Positions 25,593-35,339 of a stretch of DNA of 64,000 nucleotides are shown one piece after another. How positions within the stretch are numbered: position 1 is the stretch's first letter; every line of letters starts with the position of its first letter. The DNA is from CALHVX01 sp964640725 (GTDB lineage: Bacteria > Pseudomonadota > Gammaproteobacteria > Pseudomonadales > Azotimanducaceae). A program made the position numbers and the translations under genes. The DNA lies in the NCBI GenBank assembly GCA_964640725.1, contig CAZXIJ010000008.1, positions 62,001 through 126,000 of the forward strand, read 5' to 3'. The notes under the pieces are model-generated. The model was not told where the DNA came from. It was given only the letters and a program-made list of their open reading frames with translations, and made no database searches.

Positions 25593-26374
25593 GGACAGAC
25601 GACCTCCGGGTCGCCGATATGGCGCTCAATGAGCGCGGCGAAGGCGACCCGCCCGACGCCGTACTTGACCAGGTCTTCCCGGGCAAAGCGTGCGGCCTCG
25701 GCGGAGATCGGTTTGGGGTCAGCGACTTTCATATGGACTTCAGCAACGCGCTCCATGTGCACGAAGCTGCCGACGGCCTCGGCCGGGCTATCGCCCACGG
25801 TCAGCAGGCCATGGTTGCGAAGGATGACGGCTCGGTTGTCGCCCAGGGCCTTGGCAATGCGGGCCCCGGCCTCGACGCTCTGGACCTGGACCTCTTCGTC
25901 GTCGAACAGGGCGTGATCTTCAAAGAAGATGCAGGACTCCTGGGAGATGGGCTCGAACAGCCGGGCCCGGGCAGAAAAGGGGGTTCCCCAGCCCGTGTGA
26001 ACGTGTACGGCGCTCACCGCATCGGGCCGCGCGGCGAGGATCGGCTGGTGAATGTAGTAGCCGGCCGTGTTGACGGCCCCGTCGCCTTCGACCAGCGCGC
26101 CGTCCGGGCCCACCAGAACCAGATCACTGGTGCACACCGCATGATAGGAGACGCCGTAGCGCAGCATCCAAAAGCAGTCGGTGCGCTCGGGATCGCGGGC
26201 GCTGATGTGGCCGTCTCCCAGATCGCCCCAGCGCTGCGCAGCCAGGAGCCGGTAACCGATGGCGACATCGCGCTTGCGCCGCGCGCGGACTTCGGCCGGG
26301 CTGAATGAGGCCGAGCGCCGACGGTGTGGGTCTGCGGGTTCCTTCAGGGTCGCGGCGGGATCTGCTGACGCCAT
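25589..26374 (-). CDS. Class II aldolase/adducin-family protein
   Basis: The product is 261 residues from an ATG at 26374 with GGAG six bases ahead; an upstream in-frame ATG at 26434 lacks such a site. Metal-binding histidines are visible in VHVHTGWG near residue 135 and RNHGLLTVG near 200, and GDGHISAR gives the substrate-loop glycine. The family covers fuculose-phosphate aldolase and many uncharacterised relatives found beside oxygenases. It leads a three-gene operon with the carotenoid oxygenase and DUF3089 gene, so it may process a cleavage product; that is inference. Confidence 0.85.
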   Translation of the reverse strand: MASADPAATLKEPADPHRRRSASFSPAEVRARRKRDVAIGYRLLAAQRWGDLGDGHISARDPERTDCFWMLRYGVSYHAVCTSDLVLVGPDGALVEGDGAVNTAGYYIHQPILAARPDAVSAVHVHTGWGTPFSARARLFEPISQESCIFFEDHALFDDEEVQVQSVEAGARIAKALGDNRAVILRNHGLLTVGDSPAEAVGSFVHMERVAEVHMKVADPKPISAEAARFAREDLVKYGVGRVAFAALIERHIGDPEVVCP

Positions 26375-26430
26375 GGCCAACTCCAGATTCAAAGAGCTTG
26401 ACAACATGCTGGCACGATTCCCCGCGACTG

Positions 26431-26913
26431 TCATGGCTGGCGTGAATCCGGTGCGCGCTCCGGCGGCTCGGCATCCGGCGCAGAGGGCTCGCGGGGCGCT
26501 GCGCTCGCCGGCGGCTGCGGTTCGCCGAGGGCGCTCAGGTGCTCTGTCACCCGTTCCCCGAGGCGTCGGGCAACCGGGCTGTCGTCGTAGCTCGCAAAGG
26601 CCTGGTCCCGGACCGGTGCCAGCATGTCGTCGGCGGTGCCGTCGGTTGGGTAGTCCCCGTACAGGTTGAGCCAGCGCTCGCTGCGGCGGCCCAGCTGCAG
26701 CACCTCACGCAGGTACCGGGCCGGATCGGGCCCGCCGCGCACGAGCCCCAGCATCATGGCCCCGATCGAGGCGATGCCCAGCATCACGTCAATCGCACCG
26801 TCAACGACCAGCTTCAGTTGCAAGGTCATGGTTGACCAGACCAGATGGCGTCGGGATCCTGGCGCCGCTGACTCAGGCGCGGCGGTGGGTTCTTGCGAGG
26901 GCTCGGGGCTCAT
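26431..26913 (-). CDS. Small membrane-anchored protein, function unknown
   Basis: The 160-residue product starts after a GGAG site. It has a Pro/Ala-rich N-terminus, one hydrophobic segment at about 38-58 (GAIDVMLGIASIGAMMLGLV), a charged soluble region, and a Pro-rich tail from about residue 130. I do not recognise a family. It is divergent from the frameshifted diguanylate cyclase, 289 bases away, and 56 bases upstream of the aldolase operon on the same strand. Confidence 0.65.
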   Translation of the reverse strand: MSPEPSQEPTAAPESAAPGSRRHLVWSTMTLQLKLVVDGAIDVMLGIASIGAMMLGLVRGGPDPARYLREVLQLGRRSERWLNLYGDYPTDGTADDMLAPVRDQAFASYDDSPVARRLGERVTEHLSALGEPQPPASAAPREPSAPDAEPPERAPDSRQP

Positions 26914-27202
26914 CGGGACGCTCCGTAAGAGTGCTTGCAGGCACTATGGCCAGCTCGGCGAGGTGCTGCAATCTGCGGGACCTGGCGCCGGTGGTGGCCG
27001 CGGCGACGCACGTCGGGATTCGGGCGCTGGCCGCGCGCAGCCCGTCAGCAGGTTGACGCGCTTGGACGCTGGTGGCTCTGCAGCCCCAATTTGTGGGCCA
27101 GTTTGTGACAGCGATCCGCAATGGGTCACGCGACCCAAAGGGAAACGGCCTACATTGGCTGCCTTGAAGGTCGTCTGCGGACGTCGTTGGCTCGAGGTGC
27201 GG

Positions 27203-28320
27203 ATGTCAGAACTGGACGGTGTAGAACACGGGGACCGCAGGATCACGCTGTCCTATGCTGCGGCGCTGCTGTTGCTGGCAGCGATCGCGATTGCGGCGCA
27301 CTGGGCCCAGGGCCGAGTCATCGAGCAGCAATACCGCAGCGCTGAGGTCGTTAACGTTGCCGGACGCCAGCGGATGTTGACGCAGCGTATCGCCTGGTCC
27401 GTTGCCGCTTTGCCGGACTACGACGGCGCTGTGGGCTCCGCAGCGGCGCAGCGACTGGAAGATGCCGTCGCGCAGCTGCTGCAGGGGCACGAGCGATTGC
27501 TGCGAGGCGCTCTGGCCTGGGCGCCCGCCGACCCGATGGCGGCGGCGCTCCGGCAACACTACTACGGCGGCCAACAATCGCTGGATGCGCGTGTGCGACG
27601 CTTTGCGGACAGCTTCAGGTTGCGCGGCTGGAACGCATCGCCGCAGGCTTGCTCGCCACGCTGCTGATCGTCCTGTTGCTCGAGGTGCTGTTCATCTTCA
27701 GGCCCCTCGTTCGCTATGTGCAGCGCCAACGGCGACAGCTCATGACCCTGGCGCAGACGGACCCGCTGACCGGCTGCAGCAATCGTCGCGTGTTCTTCGA
27801 GATTGGCAGAAAGCTGCTGTATACCGATCAGCGACGCCAGGCCCCCAGCACCTTGCTGGTCCTGGACATCGATCACTTCAAGAGGGTCAACGACAGCTTT
27901 GGGCACGCGGCCGGTGACGCCGCGATCTGTCACGTCGTCCAGACGCTGCTGGACAACCTGCGCAAAAGCGACGTGCTGGGCCGCATCGGCGGGGAAGAGT
28001 TCGCAGTCCTGCTGCCGCACACATCCGCGCCGAACGGCGTGATCGTTGCCGAGAAGGTTCGCCAGGCAATCGAGCAGAGCCCGCTGCAGTACGAGTCGAA
28101 CCGCATCGCCATGACGATCAGCGTCGGGGTTGCTGAAGTCGCCCCCGGGGCCGATGACCTGGGAGAGGCTCTGAACTTTGCGGATCACGCGATGTATCGT
28201 GCCAAGCGGGCAGGGCGCAATCAGGTTTGCGTATCGGGGTCCGAGCGTGTTGCGCCGCTCCTGCCGGCGCTCCCCGCGAAGCGGCCTGTGCTGGTACCGG
28301 CTGCCTCAACGGGTTCCTAG
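27203..28320 (+). pseudogene. Diguanylate cyclase with PilJ-type sensor region, broken by a frameshift near 27616
   Basis: Two abutting frames together encode one typical protein. The first, from an ATG at 27203, has a membrane segment and a type IV pili MCP-like region with NVAGRQRMLTQRIAW. The second continues in another frame with a second membrane segment (LLATLLIVLLLEVLFIF) and a full GGDEF domain: DPLTGCSNRR, the active-site RIGGEEF and an RKSD inhibitory-site motif upstream. One missing C in a TTCAG stretch at about 27616 would rejoin the frames as ADSFQVARLERIAAG. This may be a true inactivating mutation or an assembly error. If intact it would make cyclic di-GMP, which the PilZ protein at 4197 might bind. 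Confidence 0.8.
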
Positions 28321-28360
28321 AGCGCCGATTGCGCCGGCGGGGCGAGCCTCAGACGAGCCG

Positions 28361-31138
28361 TCAGGCTGTCTGCTGAACGGGGTCCAGCGCGCGCTGGAGC
28401 GCATTTTGAATATCCTGCAGCCGGATTGGCTTGCTGATGAAGTCATTCATGCCGGAGGCCAGGCACTCTTCCCGATCTTCCGGCCTTGCGTTGGCAGTCA
28501 TGGCAATGATGTAGGGCTGAGGTCCCGCATCGTGCAGGCGAATCAGTCGTGTTGCTTCCAGGCCGTCGACCTCTGGCATCTGAACGTCCATAAACACAAT
28601 GTCGTAGCTGCGCTGTTCCAGCATCGCGATCGCCTCCCGGCCGTTGTTGGCGACGTCGCACAGAACCTCGAGCTTCTTGAGCATCTGCCGCGCGACGGCC
28701 TGGTTCACCAGATTGTCTTCCGCCAGGAGTACGCTGGTGCCGCGCAGTTCGCTCAGATCCAACGATTGTTCCGGATTGTCAACGCGTACGGTCTCGGTGC
28801 CGCCCAGGGCGCGATGGATCGCGCGCCGCAGCTCGCGGGGGCGGGTGGGTTTGCGCACCACCGCCGCGAACAGCGAGCGGTCCACGTCGGACTGGTCCAG
28901 CGACGTCAGCAGGATCACCGGCGGCCGGTTCCGGGCTGGCAGCGCTTGAGTCAATGCAACGCCATCCATATCCGGCATCGCCATATCGCTGATCACCAGA
29001 TCTGGCCGAGCGCGACGGGCAGCGGCCAGAAAACTGCTGGCATCGCGAAACTGCCGGCACGCAGCGCCCATGGACTTCAGCTGCCCGGCAAGGACGTCCA
29101 GGTTGGTTTGATTGTCGTCGACAGCGTAAATCCGGGTACTGGTCAGAGGCTGTTGCGCTTGCTCATCCGCATCGCTTTCCAGTTGCAGCTGAACGTCGAA
29201 CGAGAAGCAGGAGCCGGCCCCTGGCGTGCTGGACACGCTGAAGCTGCCGCCCATCAGCTCGACCAGCGAGCGACAAATCGACAGGCCGAGGCCCGTCCCG
29301 CCAAAGCGACGGGTCGTGGAAGCATCGGCCTGCGTGAAGGCGTCAAACAGGCCTTCGATCTTGCTTGCGGGTATGCCAATGCCCGTGTCAGAGATGGCGA
29401 ACCGGACCTTAGCTAAAGAGCCTGTTTTGGCCTGCGCCGGGCCTTCGAAGGCGATGCCGAGGGTGACCTCGCCTTCGGTGGTGAACTTGATCGCGTTCGA
29501 CAGCAGGTTAACCAGCACCTGACGCAGCCGCTGATCGTCGCCGAGGAAGGTTCGCGGCGCAGCCAGCGGGTAGTCGAAAACCAGCTCCAGATTTTTGCTT
29601 GCGGCGATGGGTGCAATGACATCCAGGGCGTCGGCGGCGCAGCGCTCCAGATCGAAGTGCTGTTTTTCCAGATCGATCTGGCCTGCTTCGATCTTCGAGA
29701 AGTCGAGGATCTCGTTGATGATGATCAGCAGCGACTCGCCGCTGCTGCGAACGGTTTCGACATAGCTGGTCTGCTCTTCGTCCAGGGTTGTGTTCAGAAG
29801 CAGAGAGGTCATGCCAATGACGCCGTTCATGGGCGTGCGAATCTCGTGGCTCATATTCGCGAGGAACTGGCTGCGGGCCGCCGTGGCCGCTTCCGCTTGC
29901 TCCTTGGCGCGCTCCAGCTGTCGTTCCCGTTCGCGGATATCGGTCAGGTCAACGAGCCGCACCATGGCGGTGTTGTCGTTGCCGATCCCCCGGATACGGG
30001 TCAGGGCCAGGTTGCCGTAGAACACCCGTCCGCTGGCGCTGCGTACGGTCACCGGGGACTCCCAGCCGACGGTATCGAGGGCCTGTTGCAGGAGTTCGCT
30101 CGGCTGGATCTCCGGGTGCGCGTCCACAAACGCCTCTTTGAGCAGTCGCGCGACCTCCGTGTCGCTATCGGTGTCCAGCAGCTCCCGGGCACGCTGGTTG
30201 ACCACCTGGCCTTCGGAATTGGCCAGGTCCCCGTACACCAGTGCATCTGCAGATTGCTCGATCACGGAGTTGGCGAGATCCCGGGCGGCTTCCAGCCGTT
30301 GCTGCTGCGCGTGCAGGTCGGAGATGTCCGACACGCGATAGAGCGTAGCGCGGCGCTTGTTGTCCGCCAGGCTGGAGATGCCGACCCGAGCGTAAAACTG
30401 ATTGCCCTGGGCGGTGGTCAGCGTCACGTCGGCATCGCCGCTACCGGAAGAGACACCCGCCAGCCTGGCCTCGCAGCAGCGACGGGCTGTCTCGGCGGAT
30501 TCGGTCTCGAACAACGCCAGCATTTTTTGATTCATCGCCAGGAGCTCGCCGGTGCGATCGTTGACGTAAAACAAGCCGTCCCTGGCGTTTTCGAACACGA
30601 GGCGGTTCAGCGTGTTGGCAGCGCTTTCCCGTTCCCGGTTTTGCAGTTGCACCAGCTTGAAGGCCACGCAGATGGTGGCGCAGGCGATGAGGTGAAGTGC
30701 GAACTCGCTCGGGGTGTACTTCGGCGTATCGACCAGCCACAGCGCGCTCAGCAGGATCAGGGGCGCACCGATGCACCAGGCCAGCACCAGTCTGATTTCG
30801 TGGAACATGGTGCTGACGAGGCTGATCAGCAGCAGGTTGGTGACCACCTCTTCGAAAACGATGCCCGATGCCTGCAGGCGCAGCAGGTAGTAGCCGCAGA
30901 GCACGTAGCCCGCGACCAGGCAGACCCAGCCCGTGGCGTTGCGCAGCGATCCTTGTAGCCAGGTCAGTGCAAGCCCTGGAATCATGATTGCGAAGTAACC
31001 GGCCAGCAGCCAGGGTATTGCCGGAGCTTGCGCGATCCAGCTTGGATCCAGGGCGGCGTAGCCGAGGCAAATCGCGATCAGCCCGGCGCTGCTGACCCAG
31101 CGATACAGCTTGAGTTGGTGTTCAGCCAGAGGGGCCAT
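28361..31138 (-). CDS. Hybrid sensor histidine kinase with two receiver domains
   Basis: The 925-residue protein has about six membrane segments (residues 12-170) and two PAS-like regions (about 190-290 and 300-400). A HisKA domain carries NMSHEIRTPMNGVIGM, and the ATPase domain has LLSNAIKF, DTGIGIP and GGTGLGLS. Two receivers follow, with phospho-Asp sites in DLVISDMAMPDMDG and DIVFMDVQMPEVDG. This resembles BarA/ArcB-like kinases but lacks an Hpt domain. It lies 30 bases after the RND gene on the same strand and is probably co-transcribed with it. The signal is unknown. Confidence 0.9.
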   Translation of the reverse strand: MAPLAEHQLKLYRWVSSAGLIAICLGYAALDPSWIAQAPAIPWLLAGYFAIMIPGLALTWLQGSLRNATGWVCLVAGYVLCGYYLLRLQASGIVFEEVVTNLLLISLVSTMFHEIRLVLAWCIGAPLILLSALWLVDTPKYTPSEFALHLIACATICVAFKLVQLQNRERESAANTLNRLVFENARDGLFYVNDRTGELLAMNQKMLALFETESAETARRCCEARLAGVSSGSGDADVTLTTAQGNQFYARVGISSLADNKRRATLYRVSDISDLHAQQQRLEAARDLANSVIEQSADALVYGDLANSEGQVVNQRARELLDTDSDTEVARLLKEAFVDAHPEIQPSELLQQALDTVGWESPVTVRSASGRVFYGNLALTRIRGIGNDNTAMVRLVDLTDIRERERQLERAKEQAEAATAARSQFLANMSHEIRTPMNGVIGMTSLLLNTTLDEEQTSYVETVRSSGESLLIIINEILDFSKIEAGQIDLEKQHFDLERCAADALDVIAPIAASKNLELVFDYPLAAPRTFLGDDQRLRQVLVNLLSNAIKFTTEGEVTLGIAFEGPAQAKTGSLAKVRFAISDTGIGIPASKIEGLFDAFTQADASTTRRFGGTGLGLSICRSLVELMGGSFSVSSTPGAGSCFSFDVQLQLESDADEQAQQPLTSTRIYAVDDNQTNLDVLAGQLKSMGAACRQFRDASSFLAAARRARPDLVISDMAMPDMDGVALTQALPARNRPPVILLTSLDQSDVDRSLFAAVVRKPTRPRELRRAIHRALGGTETVRVDNPEQSLDLSELRGTSVLLAEDNLVNQAVARQMLKKLEVLCDVANNGREAIAMLEQRSYDIVFMDVQMPEVDGLEATRLIRLHDAGPQPYIIAMTANARPEDREECLASGMNDFISKPIRLQDIQNALQRALDPVQQTA

Positions 31139-31168
31139 GAGCGAGGGGCACAGCGGTTAGGTCCTGAC

Positions 31169-33538
31169 TCAGTGTAGACCCTGCTGCGGGCTTCGCTCGG
31201 GGACCGGCGCTGCATCGCCAGGCGCCAGCCAGCGCTCGAATCGCAGCAGCAACGGGGGCAGGAACAGCATATCCAGAAACAGCGCCACAACGATGATTGG
31301 CGTCAGCAGCAGCGATACGTTCTGGAAGTACATGGTCTGCGAGAAGACCAGGATAAAGGTCCCGACGGCGAGGGAGATGGTCGTGATCGTGATCGCCGAT
31401 CCCGCTTTGTCCAGGGAGTACATGACCGCGTCATTCGGGCTGTGCCCCTGGCGCCGGGCGGTCAGGTACTTGCTGAGGATATGCACGGAATCGTCCACAA
31501 CCAGGCCGATGCTGATGGAGAACAGCATCAGCACGTACGGCCCGATCTCCCCCCGGAACAGCCCCCAGAGCCCGAACACGATGGTTGCCGGGAACAGGTT
31601 GGGCATGATGCTGATCAGGCCGTAGCGCACGCTGCGAAGGCCGATCATCAAGGTCAGGGTAATGAGCGCGAGGCTGAGCGTGAAACCTTGCATGAGCTCG
31701 ATGGTGATGGCCCGGTTCAGCCGCGCCATCAGAATGCTGTTGTCGCCGTGTCGTACCTTGATCGCGGGGTCAAGGTTGTCTGCCAGCCAGCGCTCGATCC
31801 GCTCGTTGAAGGCCACGACCTGCAGGTTGGTCAGGTTGGAGGTGCCGACGATCAGCCGGATCGCCGAGTAATCGCTGTTGAAGATGGGCTCCAGGCTGGG
31901 CTCAATTTCCTGGACCAGCTGGTAGCCCACCAGGTAGTCGATGATCTGGAGCTTGTCGTCGGGCAGGCGGTCCCAGGCCGGATCGTCATCGTGATCGGCC
32001 TTGTTCAGGCTGCGCAGCAGGTCGGCATAGCTGGTGACGAAGCTGGCCTCGGGCTGGGTTTCCAGCCAGGTGCTGAAGCGGTCGACCTGGGCCAGAAACT
32101 CCGCCTCGGTGATGCTGTAGTAGCCATCGCCGTAGACGCCGTAAACCAAAGACCGGTCGTTGCCGATCTGCTCCGCCAGCGCTGTCATGACATGGTGCAG
32201 ATCGGACTCTTTGTCGATGAAGCTCAAGCGGCTGAAGTCCATCTTGTTCAGCGGCAGCATGGCCAGCGTCGCGATGATCAGCGCCGTAAAGCTCCAGAAC
32301 AGCCCTTTTTCCCGTGTTCGCACCCAGCCTTTGACGAGTTCCACGAAGCCGCGAATACCCAGGGGCCGGGGCCGCCCCGAGACTGGCAGAATCAGGATGA
32401 TTGCCGGCAGCAAGGTCAGACTCACCAGATAGGCCCAGAGCACGCCGATCGCCACCACGTTTCCGAAACCGTAGATGCCGGGAGAGGTGCAGTAGTTCAG
32501 GCTGACAAAGCCGATGGCGGTGGTGATGGTCGCCAGGGTTACCGGCTGCAAATTGATGTAGAGGCTGTGGCGCATGGCGGCCACCTTGTCGAGGCCTTCG
32601 TGCAAACCCTGTGCGTAGATGGAAACCAGGTGAATGCCGTGCGCGACGGCGACGACAAACACAACGATCGGGCCCAGATTGGAGATCTGGTTAAAGGCGA
32701 TACCGAGCCAGCCGTAGCTGCCGACGGCCAGGCCGACGCTGGTAAAGGACACTGCGAAGAGCACCAGCGCGAAGGCAATGGAGCGCAGGCAGAACCACAG
32801 CAGGACGATCGCAGCGCCGATGACCAGGGGCATGAGCACGCGGTTGTCGCGCCGCTGGGCCTCGTAGCCTTCGAGCTCAAACAGCGCGCCGCCGAGCGCG
32901 TATATGCCGACCTCCGGGTGTTCTGCGCGCAGGCGGTCTCGGAGCGCGACGATCGTGCGCGCAATGGCAAGGCGACTCGCCTGCGTGTCTGCCGCAGGCC
33001 GATACTTGATCTGCGACAGCGCCAGCTTGCCGTTGGCTGCCAGGATGCTTTTGGTCAGGTCCTCGTCGGCCAGCGCGATTGCGCGGATCTCGGCGATGTC
33101 GTCGTCGTCGAGGGTTGCCAGCACGGGAAACAGGTAGTCGCGATCGTAGCGCCGGGCGTCCGATTCGTTCAGCCGCCGGTTCATGAGGGAGCCCACCGCC
33201 AGGGCCGCGTCGATCTCTGTGTAGCTCGCGGTCAGGTCCTCCATCGCCTCGAGCGCTCGCCGGGAGAAAATGTCCGTGGGGTGCTCGAATACGAACAGGA
33301 CGCTGGGGCTGCCTGGAAAATCGGCTTGCACCTGGTCGACCTCCGCCTTGTAGGGGTCGCCGTCGCTCAGAATGGCGCTATCCGTCGCATCCAGGGCCGT
33401 GTAACGGGCCCCGTAAATCACGCCTGCGGCCACAATGACCGTCAGCAGCGCGAGCATCCAGCGGTGCTTCAGGAGCGCGTCGCCGACGGTTTGGGCAAGA
33501 GGGGAGCTGCTGGGGTCTGTGCTATCTTCTGCGTGCAA
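31169..33538 (-). CDS. RND/MMPL-superfamily membrane transporter
   Basis: The 789-residue protein has one N-terminal membrane helix, a large exported loop, five or six helices (about 235-400), a second exported loop, and a final helix bundle (about 610-770). That is the duplicated layout of the MMPL/HpnN-like RND group. The segment GLVVDDSVHILSKYL near residue 690 and VVAVAHGIHLVSIYAQ near 295 are typical. These proteins move lipids or hydrophobic compounds to the outer membrane. No adaptor or outer-membrane factor gene is adjacent. Its start codon is only 16 bases from the divergent redoxin gene. Confidence 0.88.
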   Translation of the reverse strand: MHAEDSTDPSSSPLAQTVGDALLKHRWMLALLTVIVAAGVIYGARYTALDATDSAILSDGDPYKAEVDQVQADFPGSPSVLFVFEHPTDIFSRRALEAMEDLTASYTEIDAALAVGSLMNRRLNESDARRYDRDYLFPVLATLDDDDIAEIRAIALADEDLTKSILAANGKLALSQIKYRPAADTQASRLAIARTIVALRDRLRAEHPEVGIYALGGALFELEGYEAQRRDNRVLMPLVIGAAIVLLWFCLRSIAFALVLFAVSFTSVGLAVGSYGWLGIAFNQISNLGPIVVFVVAVAHGIHLVSIYAQGLHEGLDKVAAMRHSLYINLQPVTLATITTAIGFVSLNYCTSPGIYGFGNVVAIGVLWAYLVSLTLLPAIILILPVSGRPRPLGIRGFVELVKGWVRTREKGLFWSFTALIIATLAMLPLNKMDFSRLSFIDKESDLHHVMTALAEQIGNDRSLVYGVYGDGYYSITEAEFLAQVDRFSTWLETQPEASFVTSYADLLRSLNKADHDDDPAWDRLPDDKLQIIDYLVGYQLVQEIEPSLEPIFNSDYSAIRLIVGTSNLTNLQVVAFNERIERWLADNLDPAIKVRHGDNSILMARLNRAITIELMQGFTLSLALITLTLMIGLRSVRYGLISIMPNLFPATIVFGLWGLFRGEIGPYVLMLFSISIGLVVDDSVHILSKYLTARRQGHSPNDAVMYSLDKAGSAITITTISLAVGTFILVFSQTMYFQNVSLLLTPIIVVALFLDMLFLPPLLLRFERWLAPGDAAPVPERSPQQGLH

Positions 33539-33554
33539 GGAACTGGAGTCTCAA

Positions 33555-35339
33555 ATGGTCAAACGGGTTAAGCCACGCGCCTGTATCCAAGGCGCTGCGC
33601 TGTGGCTGGGCGCAGTCATGATCGCCTTCACGGGCGCTGCCGCGGCGGTGCCGGTCGCGGACTTCGCGCTGCTGGATCACGAGGGGCGGTATCACCAGCT
33701 CAGCTACTATAGTGACCAGCCTGCCCTGGTGCTGATGACGCACCGCAGCAGTGGCTCGGCGGCTGACGCCAGTCTGGCGCAATTCGCCCGGCTGCGCGAG
33801 GCGTACGCGGGCCAGCCGGTGCGGTTCTTCCTGATCGATGCGCATGCCGGGGCCACCCGGGCGCAGCTTGCGGCAGACGCCCAGCGTCGATCCCTATCGG
33901 TCCCCGTGCTGCTGGACTCGGCCCAGCTGGTGGCCGAGGCGCTGGCGCTGTCCCAGGTGGGAGAGCTGCTGGTGGTCAACCCGCAGGCGATGACCCTGAC
34001 CCATCGTACGGCTCTGACGGCGGCGAATGCCCCTGCTGTCCGGGCAGCGCTGGACGCGCTGCTGGGGGGCGAGCCGGCCCCCGTCAGCGCGGCAGCCCTG
34101 GCCACGGCGGCGCCCGCGCGACAGATTCGTTTTCCAGGGCGCCTGCGAGATCAGCGCGAGCCGGTGTCTTACGTCCGGGACATCGTGCCCATCCTTGAAG
34201 ACAACTGCGTCGCCTGTCACCAGGAGGGCGGTATCGCGCCATGGGCGATGAACAGTCATCGCATGGTTCAGGGCTTCGCGCTGATGATCAAAGAGGTCGT
34301 GGCCACCCGACGCATGCCGCCGGGGCAGATTGATCAGCACGTCAGCAAAGCGATCCGTGATGTTGCCGGTTTGACGGCAGAGGAGCAGCAGAAGCTGTTT
34401 CACTGGATCGATGCTGGCGCGCCTATGGACGGCGACAAGGATCCGCTCACGGCGATCGTTCCGAAAAGCGGACGGTTCACGATGGGTGAGCCAGACCTGA
34501 TCTACCGTATTCCCGCACAGGAGATACCGGCAACCGGTCTGGTGGACTATCGCTACATCCCTCTCAAGCTGAACCTGGACGAAGACATCTGGGTTCGCGG
34601 CATGGAGTTTGTGCCGGGCGATCGCCAGGTGCTGCACCATGTCATTGCCTATGTGCAAAGCCCGGCCGACCGGAGCCGGGAAGGGCGCCGGGACACCGTC
34701 GCCCGCGGCGAGAGTGTGGGCGGATTTGCCCCGGGCCGGGTGGGCGAGGATTTTGGCGCCGAAGGGGGGCGGCTGCTGCAGAAGGGCGCTAACCTGCTTC
34801 TGCAAATGCATTACACAACCTCCGGCAAGGCGACCGTCGACGAAACGGAAATTGGCATTTACCTGCACGACAAGCCACCAAAGTATGTCATGTCAGAGGT
34901 CGTTGCTGCGCAACGCCGATTTATGGTGCCGCCGCACGTAAGCGAGCATCGGCTGACCGGCGAGCAGCTGATCGAGCGGGACGCTTACCTGCACGCGATG
35001 ATGCCGCACATGCACTACCGCGGTAAGTACATGAACTACAGCGCTGCATATCCAGACGGCACCGAAGAACTGTTGTTGTCGGTGCCCAAGTACGACTTTA
35101 ACTGGCAGTTCAACTACCAGTTGGTTGAACCGATCTTCCTGCCGGCGGGCACGCGACTCATTGCCCGCGGCGCGATGGATAACTCCGCGCAGAATCGCGG
35201 CAATCCGGATCCGAGCCAGCCCGTGCACTTTGGGCTGCAGACCCAACACGAGATGTTTTTCGGGTTCACGACATTGCGCTATCTGGACGTCGAGCCGCAG
35301 GTCGCGGTCCTTGAAGGCGAGGGCGGTGCCGGTGAGTAA
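33555..35339 (+). CDS. Exported redoxin / cytochrome c / copper type II monooxygenase-like fusion
   Basis: The product is 594 residues from an ATG at 33555. A signal peptide ends after a GAAAAVP-like site near residue 32. Residues 35-170 look like a thioredoxin-fold redoxin without the CxxC pair. A single haem site CVACH follows near residue 220. The C-terminal 300 residues resemble ascorbate-dependent copper type II monooxygenases: QVLHHVIAYV, LLLQMHYTT and MMPHMHYRGKYM supply His and Met ligands of the two copper sites. It therefore may be a periplasmic copper hydroxylase receiving electrons through its own haem. The substrate is unknown. The next gene, an esterase, starts inside its last codons. 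Confidence 0.8.
   Translation: MVKRVKPRACIQGAALWLGAVMIAFTGAAAAVPVADFALLDHEGRYHQLSYYSDQPALVLMTHRSSGSAADASLAQFARLREAYAGQPVRFFLIDAHAGATRAQLAADAQRRSLSVPVLLDSAQLVAEALALSQVGELLVVNPQAMTLTHRTALTAANAPAVRAALDALLGGEPAPVSAAALATAAPARQIRFPGRLRDQREPVSYVRDIVPILEDNCVACHQEGGIAPWAMNSHRMVQGFALMIKEVVATRRMPPGQIDQHVSKAIRDVAGLTAEEQQKLFHWIDAGAPMDGDKDPLTAIVPKSGRFTMGEPDLIYRIPAQEIPATGLVDYRYIPLKLNLDEDIWVRGMEFVPGDRQVLHHVIAYVQSPADRSREGRRDTVARGESVGGFAPGRVGEDFGAEGGRLLQKGANLLLQMHYTTSGKATVDETEIGIYLHDKPPKYVMSEVVAAQRRFMVPPHVSEHRLTGEQLIERDAYLHAMMPHMHYRGKYMNYSAAYPDGTEELLLSVPKYDFNWQFNYQLVEPIFLPAGTRLIARGAMDNSAQNRGNPDPSQPVHFGLQTQHEMFFGFTTLRYLDVEPQVAVLEGEGGAGE

Noticed and set aside
31442..33571. A 709-codon open frame antisense to the RND transporter
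   Set aside because: Composition typical of antisense frames (His/Gln/Asp/Val), no fold markers, while the sense frame has membrane helices of a known family.
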